A DNA stretch of 64,000 bases from the NCBI RefSeq assembly GCF_022539665.2, contig NC_081336.1, positions 2,976,001 to 3,040,000 of the forward strand, read 5' to 3'. The notes below the pieces were generated by a model. The model was not told the origin of the DNA and did no database searches. It worked only from the letters and a program-made list of their open reading frames with translations. Positions 34,049 to 46,847 of this stretch are shown here, one piece after another (position 1 is the stretch's first letter; every line of letters starts with the position of its first letter). The position numbers and the translations under genes were made by a program. Source of the stretch: Daphnia carinata (lineage: Eukaryota; Arthropoda; Branchiopoda; Diplostraca; Daphniidae).

Positions 34049-35875
34049 ATGTTTTCGGTTACACTGAGGTGTCTTGGAAGACAGGTGCACCAGCAAAACG
34101 TATGTAGTCCAATAAGATTTTATATCTTAATAATAATGAGCAAAAAAGATCTCTCAATAGCTTTCCTTTGCTTAAGAAGAAATGTAAAAGTGCTATTTAT
34201 TTCCTTTTGCTGCCTATGTGGATTTGGTTTGTGAGTTTAGGTGAATGTTAGGCAAGCTGGTTGGGCTGCTAATGCAGTCATAGATTTTTTCGATTTTTCT
34301 ATGGTAAACTTTGGCATGCCCTCCAATATAGTACAGTACATTTTAGAAGCATAAATTGTGGTAGATTATTTATGTAACACATTCATTATCTAGAAATCCC
34401 TTGCTCCGCTCTTCACCTACTCCAAGAATGGACTGAACACTGAGGCTACCTTTGACACCAAGGTTGTATGCTTTTCTTTCTTATGCATCCTCAAATACTT
34501 TAACCATTATCTCCGTTAAACAGCCATTCAAACTGCACAAACTGGAAGAGGGACCAAACACAAATGTGACCCTCTCGCGGCAAGATGCGCTAAAGTACTA
34601 CAAAGACATGCAAATGATCCGCAGGATGGAGACTGCCGCCGGCAACTTGTACAAGGAAAAGATTATCCGAGGTTTTTGTCACCTCTATTCTGGACAGGTA
34701 CGTTAGATTTCAAACTCATAACAATGGATTGAAAGCTCATTTCCATGTTTTACTCTTTTGCAGGAAGCGTGCTGCGTCGGCATGAAAGCCTCGATGAGAT
34801 CTTACGACGCCGTCATTACGGCCTACCGAGCTCACGGTTGGACCTATATGATGGGTGTCGATCCAGTTGGAGTCTTGGCCGAATTAACTGGCCGTAGTAC
34901 CGGATGCGCGCGAGGCAAAGGCGGCTCTATGCACATGTACGTCAAGAACTTTTATGGTGGTAACGGAATCGTCGGTGCCCAGCAACCCATGGGGGCCGGC
35001 ATCGCCTTGGCTCTCAAGTACCAAGGTAAAAACAGGAGATTTAATTTCCTAATTATTACTCAGAAACTGTCCTCAACTCTAATTGAACCTTTCTCCCTAC
35101 TTGAAGGCACTGATGGAGTATGTCTGACCCTGTACGGTGACGGTGCGGCCAACCAAGGCCAGCTGTACGAAGCCATGAATATGGCCAAGTTGTGGAAACT
35201 ACCCGTTATCTTTGTTTGCGAGAACAACGGATACGGTATGGGTACATCTGTGGATCGCGCCTCCGCCAGCACGGCTTACTACACGCGCGGTGACTACGTC
35301 CCGGGAATTTGGGTAATACATTCTATTTCCATATCAGTGCTGTTAGAATTGAATCTTTTTGTTTCGTTTCCAGGTGGACGGAATGGACGTATTGGCTGTG
35401 CGCGAAGCAACCCGTTTTGCCATTGATCATTGTGCAACTGGTAAAGGACCTATGGTAATGGAAGTCGTTACGTATCGCTATTCCGGTCACTCCATGTCCG
35501 ATCCGGGAACGTCATACCGTTCTCGTGATGAAATCCAAGAAGTCCGACAGACTCGCGACCCCATCACGGGATTCCGCGAGCGTATGCTGTCTGCCGACTT
35601 GGCCACGGCCGATGAGCTCAAGGTAAACCGTACAACCAGTTGATTCTGCCATTTTTTTCTAAATGTTTTTCATTTCCATTTGGCAGGATGTCGACCAAAA
35701 CGTTCGTCAGGTCATCGACGACGCTGTCAAACGAGCCAAATCCGACAAGGAAATTGGCTTGGATGAATTAACAGCAGACATTATGTCCAATCCTATCGAC
35801 ACACGAGTCCGTGGTGTCACGGCTTTCGATACGCTAACACACAAGCGTCTCGGCCCCGCCGTCAACAGCCTCTAA
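34049..35875 (+). CDS. Pdha: Pyruvate dehydrogenase E1 component subunit alpha, mitochondrial
   Basis: Exons: 34049-34099, 34394-34462, 34524-34697, 34764-35025, 35107-35312, 35374-35622, 35687-35875; 399 aa. The N-terminus is an amphipathic basic mitochondrial presequence ([17 protein letters not shown]). The thiamine-diphosphate motif is [20 protein letters not shown] then ICENN-type [12 protein letters not shown]. The regulatory loop [18 protein letters not shown] keeps the serines matching mammalian PDK phosphorylation sites 1 and 2; the His before GHS in mammals is Ser here. Other blocks: [40 protein letters not shown]. With E1 beta it decarboxylates pyruvate in the PDH complex of the matrix. 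A further in-frame mini-exon (34241-34303, or 34241-34276 with another donor) between exons 1 and 2 is possible and would lengthen the presequence by 21 or 12 residues. AATAAA lies at 36071. Confidence 0.95.
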
Positions 35876-38775
35876 ATTTACCGATATCTATACGTTCCAA
35901 GTTAGGACTTGGCAATTGGAAAAGCAGAAGACCAGCAGCTGTGTATGGATGGAGTGGTTTGAGTGTACGACGCGAGGCCATAGTTGTTAGTAATTCGAAT
36001 GTTAATATCTTGTAAATCTCTGTCACAGCTTTGATTGTTAACATTTCACACAAGACAAAACTGAATAACCAATAAAGATCTGTACCAAGATCAATACATT
36101 AGTGAAATAAAACTACTCCTTGAGGTTGATTGAAATCTCTTGACAAGTAAATGGCGTGTCGAAAGGGTAGTTGGAAGGCGGGACGGAAGCAAGCCTCGTG
36201 ATTTCGGCCGTCACATGAAACTCTGTTTAAAACAAAACAAAAAGAATCAACTGGCTAGCCGGCCTTTGCTCTACATCTAAGTGAACGACCAACTGTAGTG
36301 ACGGTAAAGGGCCTTGTACATAAACGCGAAAAAAAAGGGAACCTTCTGACATGTTTGCAGGGTTTTCGTTTGAACTTTTGACTGGAGAATAAAGACGGGT
36401 GCCTTAATGGATCTGGAAAACGACATATTCCGTGCCCACACACATCAGCAGCAAAGTGCATTGGTACAACTAACTTTAGGGGAGGGCTGTCTGTTGTATA
36501 TCAAGTTGTCCGTCAATTTGGGCAATGTTCGTTCGAGAAGAATATAATTCACAATTTATAAAATGATTATGGCGAAATGTTTTCAACACCTAGATTGTAA
36601 TCATTGCCATCATTTTGTGCAAGTTTCTGACGTTATAATTGATAAAACAGAAACGGAAAACATGTTCAGTTAAATGTTTGGAATAATAATCAATTATTTC
36701 TTTCGATAAAAGAGTTCGAATCAACTCAAATCAGTATGATCTAAAGTTTCTTGGAGCTCTAGTCGCATCACGTGTCGTCACGTGCCTCAGCTGCGTGTGC
36801 ATAGTCCCGCGGTCAGTAACTGTAGCATTGCCTGTTTAGCAATAGGCTACGAGAGCGAGATAAAACGATAAAGGCATGACACCAAATACGAAAATACAAA
36901 CGGAAAGAACGAACTAGGAACCGAACATAGATCTTGGAAATTTCGTTACTTGTGCGAAGAGAGAGAGAAAATAAGCGTTCTGGATAAAGCATTTAATGTT
37001 AAATGAGTGCGATTTCGTAAGCTTGGTTTGCCTCGAGCTGCACGTAACTTTCTCACGTGACTATATCGTTAAATAACGACGGCAATAAATACTAGCCTTA
37101 GTTCTACAAGCTTAATCTTCGGCAGGCATAATGACATGTCCTGGAGAAAAAGGGATTCTTTTGTTTTGCCTCAAAAAGATTATTCGTTTCAATTTGAAAA
37201 ATAGCCTCTAAAGCAAAACAAACAAAAAAATCTCCCTTTCTATCCGAAACTCACAATTAAAAATGGCGTAATATTACTGATGTTGGTGACGCAGTACGTC
37301 TACCGCAATACAGCTGTCGACACGGCAAGAAAATGGGGTGTGCCTATGTGGGTAAATAAATCTTAATCATCCACTAGATTGAAATCGGGACAATCTTACA
37401 TTTCCGTGCATCACGATGTTATCATTGTTTTTTTTGTTTTTTTTACAGAACACGGCACACACACGTTTATTGTGATTCGTGCCATTGTCCATTTACTCTA
37501 CCCCCCCCCCCCCTCAAAAAAAAAGTGAGATGGGACGTACAATTTTATAGTAACGTGCTTGACAATGTCTAGCTGCGTATAGAATAGACGGAGCTGTTCG
37601 CTTTGGATGATTTTCGTTTAAAATCGAAACAATGCTCACGTAACAATCTATACGTCTAGTGAACTATATCGAAATCGTACGTCCGACAACTTGTCATTAC
37701 TTATTCAACTCTACGTCACTGCACGTACAAGCCATATCGTTCTATATGCTATATATATATATATATATATATACATAGCAATTGATAGTGTGTACTTTTC
37801 TTTTTCTCTTCATTCACATGAAGAGCTGCAAGGGTTCTATTGTTTCAAAGAGTCTCTCATGCCTTCCCCTTTCGGACCTTTGTACATTGTCCTCACGTTT
37901 ACAGTACCGCTGTTACCTTTCGTATTACTACCACGGAATACATTAAACCCCCTATAGATCGATATAACCCTCCATGCGACGCATTCAGAAAATAATCCGA
38001 GGGGGGAAACAAACAAAAAAAAAAAAAACACGTGAGATTTCTTGCTGTCGACTGGACAGACGTACGAGGGGAATTGTTCCACAAAAAAAAAAGGAGAACA
38101 ACGTTAGCTTGAATTGATTACTACTTGAAATGGACGTTCAAAGTTGATAAAGAAAGGGCAAGTTTTGCCTGATTATAACATTACGGTAACGGATATTAAG
38201 ATAAAAATCATTGTCATCACGGTAATGATAAAAGTAGCCTTACCGTACTATTGTCGTGCAGAAACTCCTGATGGACGTCCGTTTGCGTGCACGGTACTCG
38301 GAGGGTGCGTGCAGACGACACTATTTCAAACGGGAACGGCCGCGCCCTTTATTTTTCGGCTCCCTCTGAATGTGGCTGACGGGTTCCGTCTGAAATCATT
38401 ACAATAAAAAAAAAATAAGGAAAATAATAAAACAATATTCTCCGTGTGTTTTTTTTTTTTTAAATCTACTGGTCGTTAGTTGTCCCGCGGGCAGTAACAG
38501 GCCGTCAGAAAAAATTTACCTTGAAGCGGTTGCGCACTAACGTTCCCATAACCACCCTCCATCGCGAGACGGATCGTGTCGTGATTAAAGTCCAGGGTGA
38601 ACCAAGGAGTATCGATCAAGCAGTCCCGTTGGATGCCCTTTTTTTTTGTAATCTCTTTGACGACCACCACTCAGTCGCATGTCTTGAACGAGCGGCCCAA
38701 GAGCTGGACTGTTTTTTTTTTTGCGTCCAGGACATTTCTTCTTCTACTTTGTGATTGTGTGTGTTATAAGAGAAG
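35876..38775. other. Spacer between Pdha and PACRG
   Basis: Pdha 3' UTR with a consensus AATAAA at 36071-36076. The rest is non-coding, with a (AT)n run at 37750-37773, a C run near 37500 and several poly-A/T runs. The PACRG promoter should lie in the last few hundred bases. No supported ORF. Confidence 0.5.
37750..37773. repeat. (TA)n microsatellite
   Basis: About 12 uninterrupted TA units. Confidence 0.9.
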
Positions 38776-40402
38776 ATGTTTGACCGAAACGATGGCCAGT
38801 CTTTGACGATGCGCCAGGCCGGCCAGCAGCAATATCAGCAGGAATCAGGATCGAGCCGTTCGAGTAGCGGGAGCGATGGAAGGAGCGCCCGTCGCGGCCA
38901 GCCGCATCAAATACGTTCGGCTAGGCAATCCAGTTCAACTGTTGTTCCAGCGTTTACCATCCGTTCGGCATCGCAGAGCCGCGTCCAGCCTCCGAAAAGG
39001 GTCAACGTTTTTGCCGAACGACCTAGCCCTTCACTGGCCTTCCGGCGGATTTACCAAAGAGGCGATCTGCCCGTCTGCATCGTCCACGAAAGTCGTCTCT
39101 ATCGACTCGGATGGAAGGTTCAATTTAAAAAAAAAAAAATTTAAACCGGATTCGACTGGCGTGTAGGAATTTTTTTTTTAGCCGTTCGTGCAGAAAATTT
39201 AAATGAGAAAGGACACATACACGTCTGATTACGTTATCATATGACCGAAAAAAAAGCAAAACTCGAAATGCATTTCTTGTTTAATTCTCAATTTCGTTCG
39301 TCTATAAAAAGCTCCCTGCTATGGGAATATTTCTCTATTAAAAGAACTTCAACTCGAAGTTGTCGTGATGAAGTTGTCTACGCTGTCCAGACGAATAGCC
39401 AAATATACATATCGAACGTTATTCGATGTGAGAGTTATTCGAGGTCGGAACATTTTCATTGACGATAACACGACATGATTTCCAGCATGCACACGATCGT
39501 GCCTGGCGGTCATTTGGACAGAACGCAACGTACCACGATGACTGACAGTTCAATCATTGTTGGCTATTTTTGAAGCAAAAATCGCACGCCAACGGATGAA
39601 AGTCAAATTCCCATTTAAGATTTCATTCTACCCACCCTGTCAAATCCGTTACGCAATCGAACTCGTTCCGCTTCAAGGATAACGGCCGACGCGCCATCCA
39701 TTTGTCACCGCACAACGGGGAAAAAATTATGTTCGAAGTTGACACGAGTCGAATGCTAATAGACGGCCTTGGCTAAATAGGTGGAGTTGGATACCCTCGA
39801 CTATGAACACTACCTGCCTCTCTTTCTGGACGGACTTTGCGAGACTCAACATCCGCACGAGTTCTTGGCACGCAAAGGTGCCGAGGATCTCATTACCAGG
39901 GCTCCGGACCGGGTTACTCCGCTTCTACCTGTCATCATTCCACCTTTAAGACGTATGGCACATTAGCAAGATTGATAATAAAAAAAAAAAAAATCTAAAT
40001 TTCTTTCTTGCCTGTGCATGGAGAAACAGGAGCATTAAACACTCGCAATCCTCGTGTGATCTGTTCGACATTGAAGATAATCCAGTTGATTGCCACCTGT
40101 TCAAAGGAGTCCGGCCGTGCGTTCCTACCTTATTACAAATCATTATTGCCCATTCTCAACTTGTTTAAATCAATCAATCGTAAGGAATAGGAATTTAAAT
40201 AATTACCTGATACTGGTTGATGGAATGGTCTTTGTCAATAGTCAATCAGGGCGATGGAATCGATTACTCGCAGCAGAAGAACTCCAATCTGGGCGACTTG
40301 ATCCAGGAGACGCTGGAAATGTTGGAGAAAAGTGGAGGATCTGCCGCCTTCGTCCTCATCAAGAATATGATCCCTACTTATGAATCCTGCGTTTGGAAAT
40401 GA
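38776..40402 (+). CDS. PACRG: Parkin co-regulated gene protein homologue (PACRG)
   Basis: Four exons: 38776-39117, 39781-39952, 40030-40179, 40242-40402; 274 aa. A Ser/Arg/Gln-rich unstructured N-terminus of about 85 residues precedes the conserved helical-repeat domain: [95 protein letters not shown] and the diagnostic end [16 protein letters not shown] sits at the inner junction of ciliary and flagellar doublet microtubules. In arthropods it is expected in sperm and sensory cilia. In mammals the gene shares a promoter with parkin; here no parkin gene is adjacent. The exon 1 donor (AAG|GTTCAA) is weak, but both frame and homology require it. Confidence 0.94.
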
Positions 40403-40758
40403 TTACTTCTTCGCCAGGCAGACCTGCACGAAACTCTAAATCAATATGTATGTATTGACAGACCAAAAAAAAAATTACAAGCCACGATCCCGATTGAGTT
40501 AAAAATATACAGTTTAAATGGATTACAGGTACTAAAGTATTAATCACTATTAGATCCGTATGAAATATATATATATATAAGTAGCAGTTTAATAAGATAT
40601 GAACTAGTTACGAAATAGCTATAGGAGTATATCACTGAGATGGAATAAATTTTTTGTAAACTGTTTTGCCTGTTTCCTTCAAAGTTTTAATTATTATGAT
40701 TTTTTGTGTGTGCTTCAAACTGAGAAAGAAGCCTCCATTGGATGTCGTAACCACAAAA
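40403..40758. other. Convergent 3' interval between PACRG and the BTB gene
   Basis: 356 bp holding the two 3' UTRs, including a short (AT)n at about 40567-40578. Nothing else seen. Confidence 0.5.
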
Positions 40759-42057
40759 TCAAGTGTACTTGACTCCGTGAGTATCCAACGTGTGTTGTTT
40801 ATACTCTGCCGATGAGTGGAGGTTGAAAATAGCCGTGCAAAAACAGCAACAGAGGCAGCCATTTGGTTCAGAGTGTGTTGTTTTAACGTGATAACGGAGG
40901 ACCGAAATGTTGTGACAATCTTCGCCACAATGCGGACAGAAAGGTACGCGGGCATTTCTCGGACGTTCACCTAATAAACAAAATGCCACAACCCACCCGG
41001 CACGAAATGTGAATGATATTCGTATTGCTAATCTGTTATTCATACCTCGACATTGAGATTGATATGGTCTAGGTGTCGGGTCTGCTCGAGATGGAGGATT
41101 TCGTTCTTGTACTACAAGTTCTTGGCGAGATTGCGTGGATTCAGAAAGTTCCTCATTGGTTATGGAATTCGGAGGAGTCATGTCGGTCATTGCTAAATGC
41201 TCAGTTCGACGTTCTTCTGGCATTTCCGTTTTCAAATAACCATCCGGAGGTTCAGCCATTTTCCGTTTCTTCAGACCAACATCGGAAGGGTTGCTGCTGC
41301 TGCTACTGGAAGCGCTGTTGGCGAAGTTTGAGATAGCCAGGCTCAGATCAAGGCTGGGTAAGGAAGCGGTTGTGGTAACACTAGCGGTGGTCGAAACTGG
41401 CGTGACTGAGGAAGCAGTGGGGTAAACTGAGAGGAGAGGGGGAGGAGTTGCCCTTTTGCTGGCTAAAGGTTTTTGTAGAGCTGCTGCTAGAAATTGAGTT
41501 TCCTGCATGGCAGTTTCATTTTTATTGCTGTCTGTTTTTCTGCTAAATGATGAAGTGCATTCTGGCCCCAATCCCTTAACCTAGAGCACACAAAGCAAAG
41601 GCTATTTTAAGCAAAGAACTAAGCAATTAACAAATATTTCGATATATACCTGTAGTGTTTCTGCTGTTTTGAGAAAAGATGCTAGCTGAGGCTCACAAAG
41701 AGAAACTTCTCCAGAATATATGAATGTTAGCAATGCATCAATATCTTGGTAGTTCAAACCACTTAAAACAATAGCCACATTGGGTGAAGATATCTCCTTG
41801 AAAATTTGTCTGAAATAATTGCTTGTGGCTGACAAAACAACCCTGTGTGCCTAAAAGATTGAAAAAGATGATAAACTGCAAAGTCGAACATACAAATTTA
41901 AACATAACTTGGCTCAATAACTAACCAAGAACCTGTGGCCCTCACAAAATAGACTGGTGTCTACTAGATCACCATTGTTTCGAAGTGCTTCAAGAGATGA
42001 AGAAACTGTCACTGGAAAATTATTCCAGCGAATTTTTAGCTGCGGCGAGCTATCCAT
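40759..42057 (-). CDS. BTB domain C2H2 zinc-finger transcription factor
   Basis: Four exons: 42057-41926, 41850-41650, 41580-41046, 40970-40759; 359 aa. The first coding exon begins exactly at ATG after a CAG acceptor, so a 5' non-coding exon exists upstream. Residues 1-110 are a BTB/POZ domain of the insect tramtrack/lola type: LKIRWNNFPVTVSSSLEALR, DTSLFCEGHRFLAHRVVLSA, YFRQIF, LLTFIYSGEVSLCEPQLASF. The middle is Ser/Thr/Pro-rich and disordered, with a basic patch (LKKRKM). The C-terminal 70 residues hold two C2H2 fingers: FCPHCGEDCHNISVLRYHVK (ending TTH) and CFCTAIFNLHSSAEYKQHTL (ending DTH). Expected to be a nuclear dimeric regulator. I cannot assign an orthologue within this large family. 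Confidence 0.88.
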
Positions 42058-42469
42058 CTGAAACAAAGGATAGAATTGTAGGAAATCCCCTGTTTCTAGA
42101 CAATTGCTCAACAGGTGAACGAAGCGGCGTAGTCACCAAAAAGGATATATAAAATGTAATGAAACAATTACGTACAACCGCTGTGTACAATAATGATCGA
42201 CAAATTCAAATGTTCCACAAGTTGCAAAATTGCCTGACTTCGATTTCGTAATATGCAAATTTCTGTTTCCAGTATGTTAGCTTACACCAACCGCTTAGGC
42301 GCTCACTAGTCTTAGTCTTTTGTTGTGATTCGTCTGATATAAAAAAAAATTACGAAGAGGCATGACGTTCTTCGTTTTATTCCACGAACTGGCAACTGTG
42401 TCAAACGGTAGAACATTCGAATTGCTGTTTTTCATATTTTCATTCTTCTTTTGTTTTAAATTCAAGCAA
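42058..42469. other. Divergent 5' interval, candidate bidirectional promoter
   Basis: The BTB gene starts at 42057 on minus and the Lys-rich gene at 42470 on plus, so about 410 bp serve both 5' ends. An acceptor (TTCAAG) just before 42470 and a CAG acceptor next to 42057 show that both genes have 5' UTR introns inside this interval. No TATA box seen. Confidence 0.4.
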
Positions 42470-45400
42470 ATGGAATCAGTCGAATCTGAACTCCTAAAAA
42501 ATCTTGAAAATCTATTTGGTTTTCAGTTCGGTAAGGGGAAAAAATTTCGAGACCTCGATACACGTGATTTCTTAGACGTGTACAAGATTTTCTTTCGAAT
42601 TTACGATTCAGCATGGCTTCTGAGTGATGGCAAACCAAAAACGTCAGTTTTAAAACAAATTCAAAGGTCTGTTGAAATTTTTGTTTTTTAAATATAGTTT
42701 TTTTTTTGTTGGTTGTTTTCTACAATTAAAAATGTTTTTTTAGTTTCCTGCAGCGTATGGAACTTGGTCACTTGATTCTTAAAGGAGAAGACTTGCTTGA
42801 TCCAAAAAAAAACTGTCGGCTTCTGGGTGCCATAATTTCAAAACTAGAAAGTAGACATAACGGAACCAACAACATACAAGCAGCTGTTCGCAAAGTAATT
42901 TCTTCATAACCAACTGTAGAATAAATATTTGTGGCATTTGACATTTTTTATTGAAACAATTGTATGTTTGTCTACAGATAAGATTATTAAAACCTAAAAC
43001 AGCCACAGAAAAGAATCACCTTCGAAAGCCAAACTCGTCAGGGTCTAGTGGAGAAGAAGAACCTGTCAATCCAGAGCTTATTATACCTCATAAGGGTAAA
43101 GAATTACCAAGGACACCACCTACTAAACTGGGACCTGAAACAGATGTTAATAAACCAGATTTTCTTAAACCAACGGCTGCTCCATCACCTTTACCTGTTC
43201 ATCCAAAAACCTACACAACTTCTGCGAAAATAGGTAAACACACATCACATAAAAAACATTCTTTGACTAACAGCAGCAATTGCCTTAATTAGTATCCACA
43301 CAGAAGGGATTTCGACCCATTCTTCCTACTAAAGAAATTCCACGTACGCCGATGAAAGGCGTTGAAGTTACAACACCAGTTGACGGATTACTTGCAGGTC
43401 ATAATTTGACAGTAGATTTTTCTTCAGCTCGTCTCACGTCATCTAATACGTCAACGCCCTACGACTCCCGGACGTCCAGAAATAAGAATTCGTCTAGTGA
43501 CGGTGACGCTACGTTTGTTATCCCTACCAAACCGCACGCCATGGCAAATCCAGATCAAAGACCCGACGGAGAGCTCTCCGAGTCTGAAGAAGAAGACGTG
43601 TTTGTAGATGCGAATGCAATGGCGGATACTTACGTCAAAGAGCCGAACGTGAAAAATCAAATAAAAGCACCTTCTGGAGGCTTCGACAATACCTGGGTGT
43701 TGGAGATGGAAAATCCAGACACCAAAAGCGAAAATGCGTCACAACCGGCAGTGGCACCTGAGCCTCAGAGTACAGCCAATGCCTCAAAGAAAAAACCTGG
43801 AAAAGCTCCAGCGAATACCAAAGCAAAAGACAAGCCAAACTCTGCTGCAGCCAAAACTAAAGATGACGAAGACGTGGCCGTGAAAAAAGCAACAGAGACC
43901 ATGCCAGAAAATGGAGTAACTAATCGTGCGGCAACTGACACTTTAACGGTCGTACCAAAGAGTAAAAAAGGAAAGAAACCTGCCAAAATGGAATCAAATA
44001 ACCACGATACCGAAACAGTGACCGATGCGATTGCTGAACCCTTGGAATCGGAACCTGTCCCGCCCATAGAGACCAAGGGAAAGAAAGGACGAGGAAAGAA
44101 AGCTGTTGGGAAAAAGGAAGCCATCGAAGACATTGCTGCCAATGCTGATCCTCCCGTATCACCTGAAGCTCCAGTTGCTGAAACTGAGGCAAAGAAAGGG
44201 CGAGCAAAGAGGCCAAGCAAAAAGGAAACCAACCAAGATGAAGTGCTTGAAACAAAGGCTGATCCTCCTCCTGCTGTTGTCGAACCTGAGGAACCTGTTG
44301 CTGAGGTCAAGGGGAAAAGGGGACGAGGAAAGAAGGCCGTAGCTAAAAAAGAGGTTGCCGAAGATAATCACGTTGAAAGTGTTGCCGAACCCTTACCACA
44401 AGAAACAGAAGTCATGGAAGCGAAAAAAGGACGTGGAAAGAGACCCAGCAAAAAGGAAACAAGCGAAGAGAACCACGTGGAAGAGGTCGTGGAAAAAGAA
44501 CTTGCAACTGAACACGAGACCGTCCCTCCAGTTGCCGAATCTAAGGAGAAGAAAGGCCGTGGAAAGAAGGCTCAACCCGCATCGAAGCCCGAGGAGAATG
44601 TTTCCATTACCGAAGAGAAATCAGAGCCCGTTGTTACGTCACCAGTAGTGGAGGCCAACGATGAACCAGCAGCCAAACCTGGTCCTAAACCCAAAATGGG
44701 TCCTAAATCTAAGACGGGACCCAAATCTAAAGTAGAACCCAAACCAGCTGTGGAAGAAGCTGAAAATCCAGAACCCGAAATTCAAGAGAAAAAAGGACGA
44801 GGAAAGAAAATGACATCAGCTGATTCCACGCCGCAAACAGCAGCGAAAGATCCTCCACCAGCCGAAGCTGTGCCCGTCGGCGAAACGAATGAAATTTCGC
44901 CCGTTGTCGAAGTGAGAAGAGGCCGTGCCAGAGGAAAGGCAACGGCCGAGGAAGTGAACGAAGCCGAACGTAAGCAATCGGCTAGTCCAGTCAAAGCTGA
45001 GTCTGACCTTAAAGAGAAACGAGGTCGTGGAAGGGCAGCAGCTAAAGACGGAACAGATAAAGCCGTCAAGACGGACGAAGAGGCGTTACCAAGTGTCGAG
45101 CCTGAACCTCCCATCGCTGCTGTAACCGACGTCAAAGAAAAGAGGGGCCGAGGACGTCAGGCCAAGACGGAAGCGACGCCCGCTGTTGAAGAAATGAAAG
45201 ATACGGCCAAAAGTCCGGAAGCTGTCCCAATTAAAAAAGCACGCGGGAAGAAGGGCGTTCCAGTGGCGAAAGAATCTGTTGAAGCAGAGCATGAAGTCGA
45301 AGTTGGTGAAGATACGAAAGCCAAAGGAAAGAAAGCGGTAGCTAAAAAGTCAGTCGAAGAAGAAGAAGAAGAAATTGTTCCAGAAACAGCTGAAAAGATA

Positions 45401-46436
45401 CAGAAAGCTACGACAAAAAGAGGCAAGGCCGCTTCGGTTCCAGAAGATGCCGAGCCGAGTCCAACTAAGAAATTAAAAGAAGATGCAGTCGAGTTGGAAG
45501 GTCCTCGAAAGTCGTCGAGGAAGAAAGCGGAAACCGTCAAATCGTACGATGAATCATCGGAACGAAGTGGACCGATCTCGCCCAAGAAAAGGGGAGCTAA
45601 AAAGAAGCCCAATATCGATGAAGTCGAAGAAGCTGACGATCAGAAGAAGAAGCCGGCCAAAAAAAAAGGAACTTCCGATACTCCAGAAATTGAGCCGCCC
45701 AAATTTGGTGCATCCAAACGGACCAATAAACGTGGCCAGGCCGAAGAAGCCATTCCATCGCCTACGTCCGATGAGAAGAAACGGGGCGGTGCGAAAAAGG
45801 CCATCAAATCGCCGGAATTGCCTCTGAAAGTTGTCAATGGATTAGAAACCGATACGGCGGCTAGTCCGGCCAAACGAGGCAAATTATCCGAAGATAACGA
45901 AGCGTCGGAAGAGCCGGAAAAGAAAACGGGGCGCAACAGGAAAAAGAAGGACGTGCCGCTACCCGTTGAAACTGAGAACGAATCGCCCGTTATCGGGCCG
46001 AAGAGAGGTCAGCGTGGAGCCAAAGAAGAAGAAGAAGAAGTTTCACTTGCTTCCGTCGATGTTGAAAAGAAGAAACCGGCCAGCCGGAAGAAGCTTGCCG
46101 TTGCCCCGGAAGAAGAAACTGACAGTTCAGCGGTTCAGCCTAAACGGGGCAAACGGGTTCGTGCCCCGGTATGTAAAAATCATTTAAATTCTGAATTTAA
46201 AACTCTATTTTCAAATGATGTTGTTTTATCTCGTTCAGACTGCTGATTCCAATGTGTTTGTCACTATTATTGCTGGCCAACAGTCGACAGATCCTTCTCC
46301 AGCTGGGCCGCCGCTATCCAAGTCACGTCGATTGAAATTGGTGGAACAGCCGACATCAGTGACAACTGCATCAGATGATGAAATGCCTGCACCTGCTGTC
46401 ACAACTAAACGCACTTATACCCGTCGCAACAAGTAA
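42470..46436 (+). CDS. Unrecognised Lys/Glu-rich repeat protein with GRGKK/RGR motifs
   Basis: Five exons: 42470-42666, 42744-42894, 42978-43233, 43293-46168, 46239-46436; 1225 aa. The first about 115 residues look folded and helical (LLKNLENLFGFQFGKGKKFR, SFLQRMELGHLILKGEDLLD, CRLLGAIISKLES). A Pro-rich linker with PRTPPTK and IPRTPMKG follows. The giant exon 4 encodes a charged, low-complexity region in which a basic core recurs every 35-50 residues at least ten times (KGKKGRGKKAVGKKE, EAKKGRAKRPSKKE, KEKRGRGRAAAKD), separated by Glu/Pro/Val-rich spacers. RGR cores resemble AT-hooks but lack the classical RGRP. SPxK/TPxK sites (SPTKK, SPKKRG) suggest CDK phosphorylation. The C-terminus is basic (KRTYTRRNK). 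Chromatin or spindle association is my inference. I know no family with this architecture. An earlier in-frame ATG at 42362 is less likely because of the acceptor before 42470. Confidence 0.85.
44070..45440 (+). repeat. Protein-coding degenerate repeat array in exon 4
   Basis: Roughly 40-residue units, each with a [KR]-[KR]-G-R-[GA]-[KR]-[KRA] core and an acidic spacer. At least ten units; the first few are closest to each other. DNA divergence between units suggests an old expansion. Confidence 0.75.
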
Positions 46437-46847
46437 TTTGTTCTTTTTTTTTTCGAACTGTGTGTGATTTGACATTGTAATCGTATCCTAGCAACGACAT
46501 GTGATTTTGTTCGTGGTTCGTCATGGATTATTTTGGGTGATTTTAAGTTACTTCTTCCGTGTATTTCTGTTGCTTCGATTTTCCTGTTCTATTACTAATA
46601 CATTCGGTCTTTTCGTTATTAATCAATTGGGGTTATTAGGTTTTAATGTCTTTGAAAAAAACATCTTCCGTGGAACGAAATGAGGAAAAAGAACGGTAGA
46701 TGCAAAATTGCGCGGATACGATTAATAAGGTGAAGACGAAAGACGTAAAAAGTAAGAAGCGCATAGAAATAATTTTGTTTGTTTTTTCAGTTTGGCATAG
46801 ATTTTTTGTGCTTTTTCTTAAATTTTTTCTCCATTTCAAAACATTGC
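46437..46847. other. Convergent 3' interval
   Basis: Holds the 3' UTRs of the Lys-rich protein gene and of the Mp20-like gene. T-rich; no other feature seen. Confidence 0.5.

Noticed and set aside
42362-42469. Upstream in-frame ATG for the Lys-rich protein giving 36 extra residues
   Set aside because: The stretch is Phe-rich, ends in a polypyrimidine tract and TTCAAG acceptor, and so reads as a 5' UTR intron.
43765-44310. 181-codon minus-strand ORF and similar ones opposite the Lys-rich exon
   Set aside because: Antisense shadows of a GC-ordered codon repeat (Ser/Phe/Leu-rich); the plus frame has splice-consistent coding structure.
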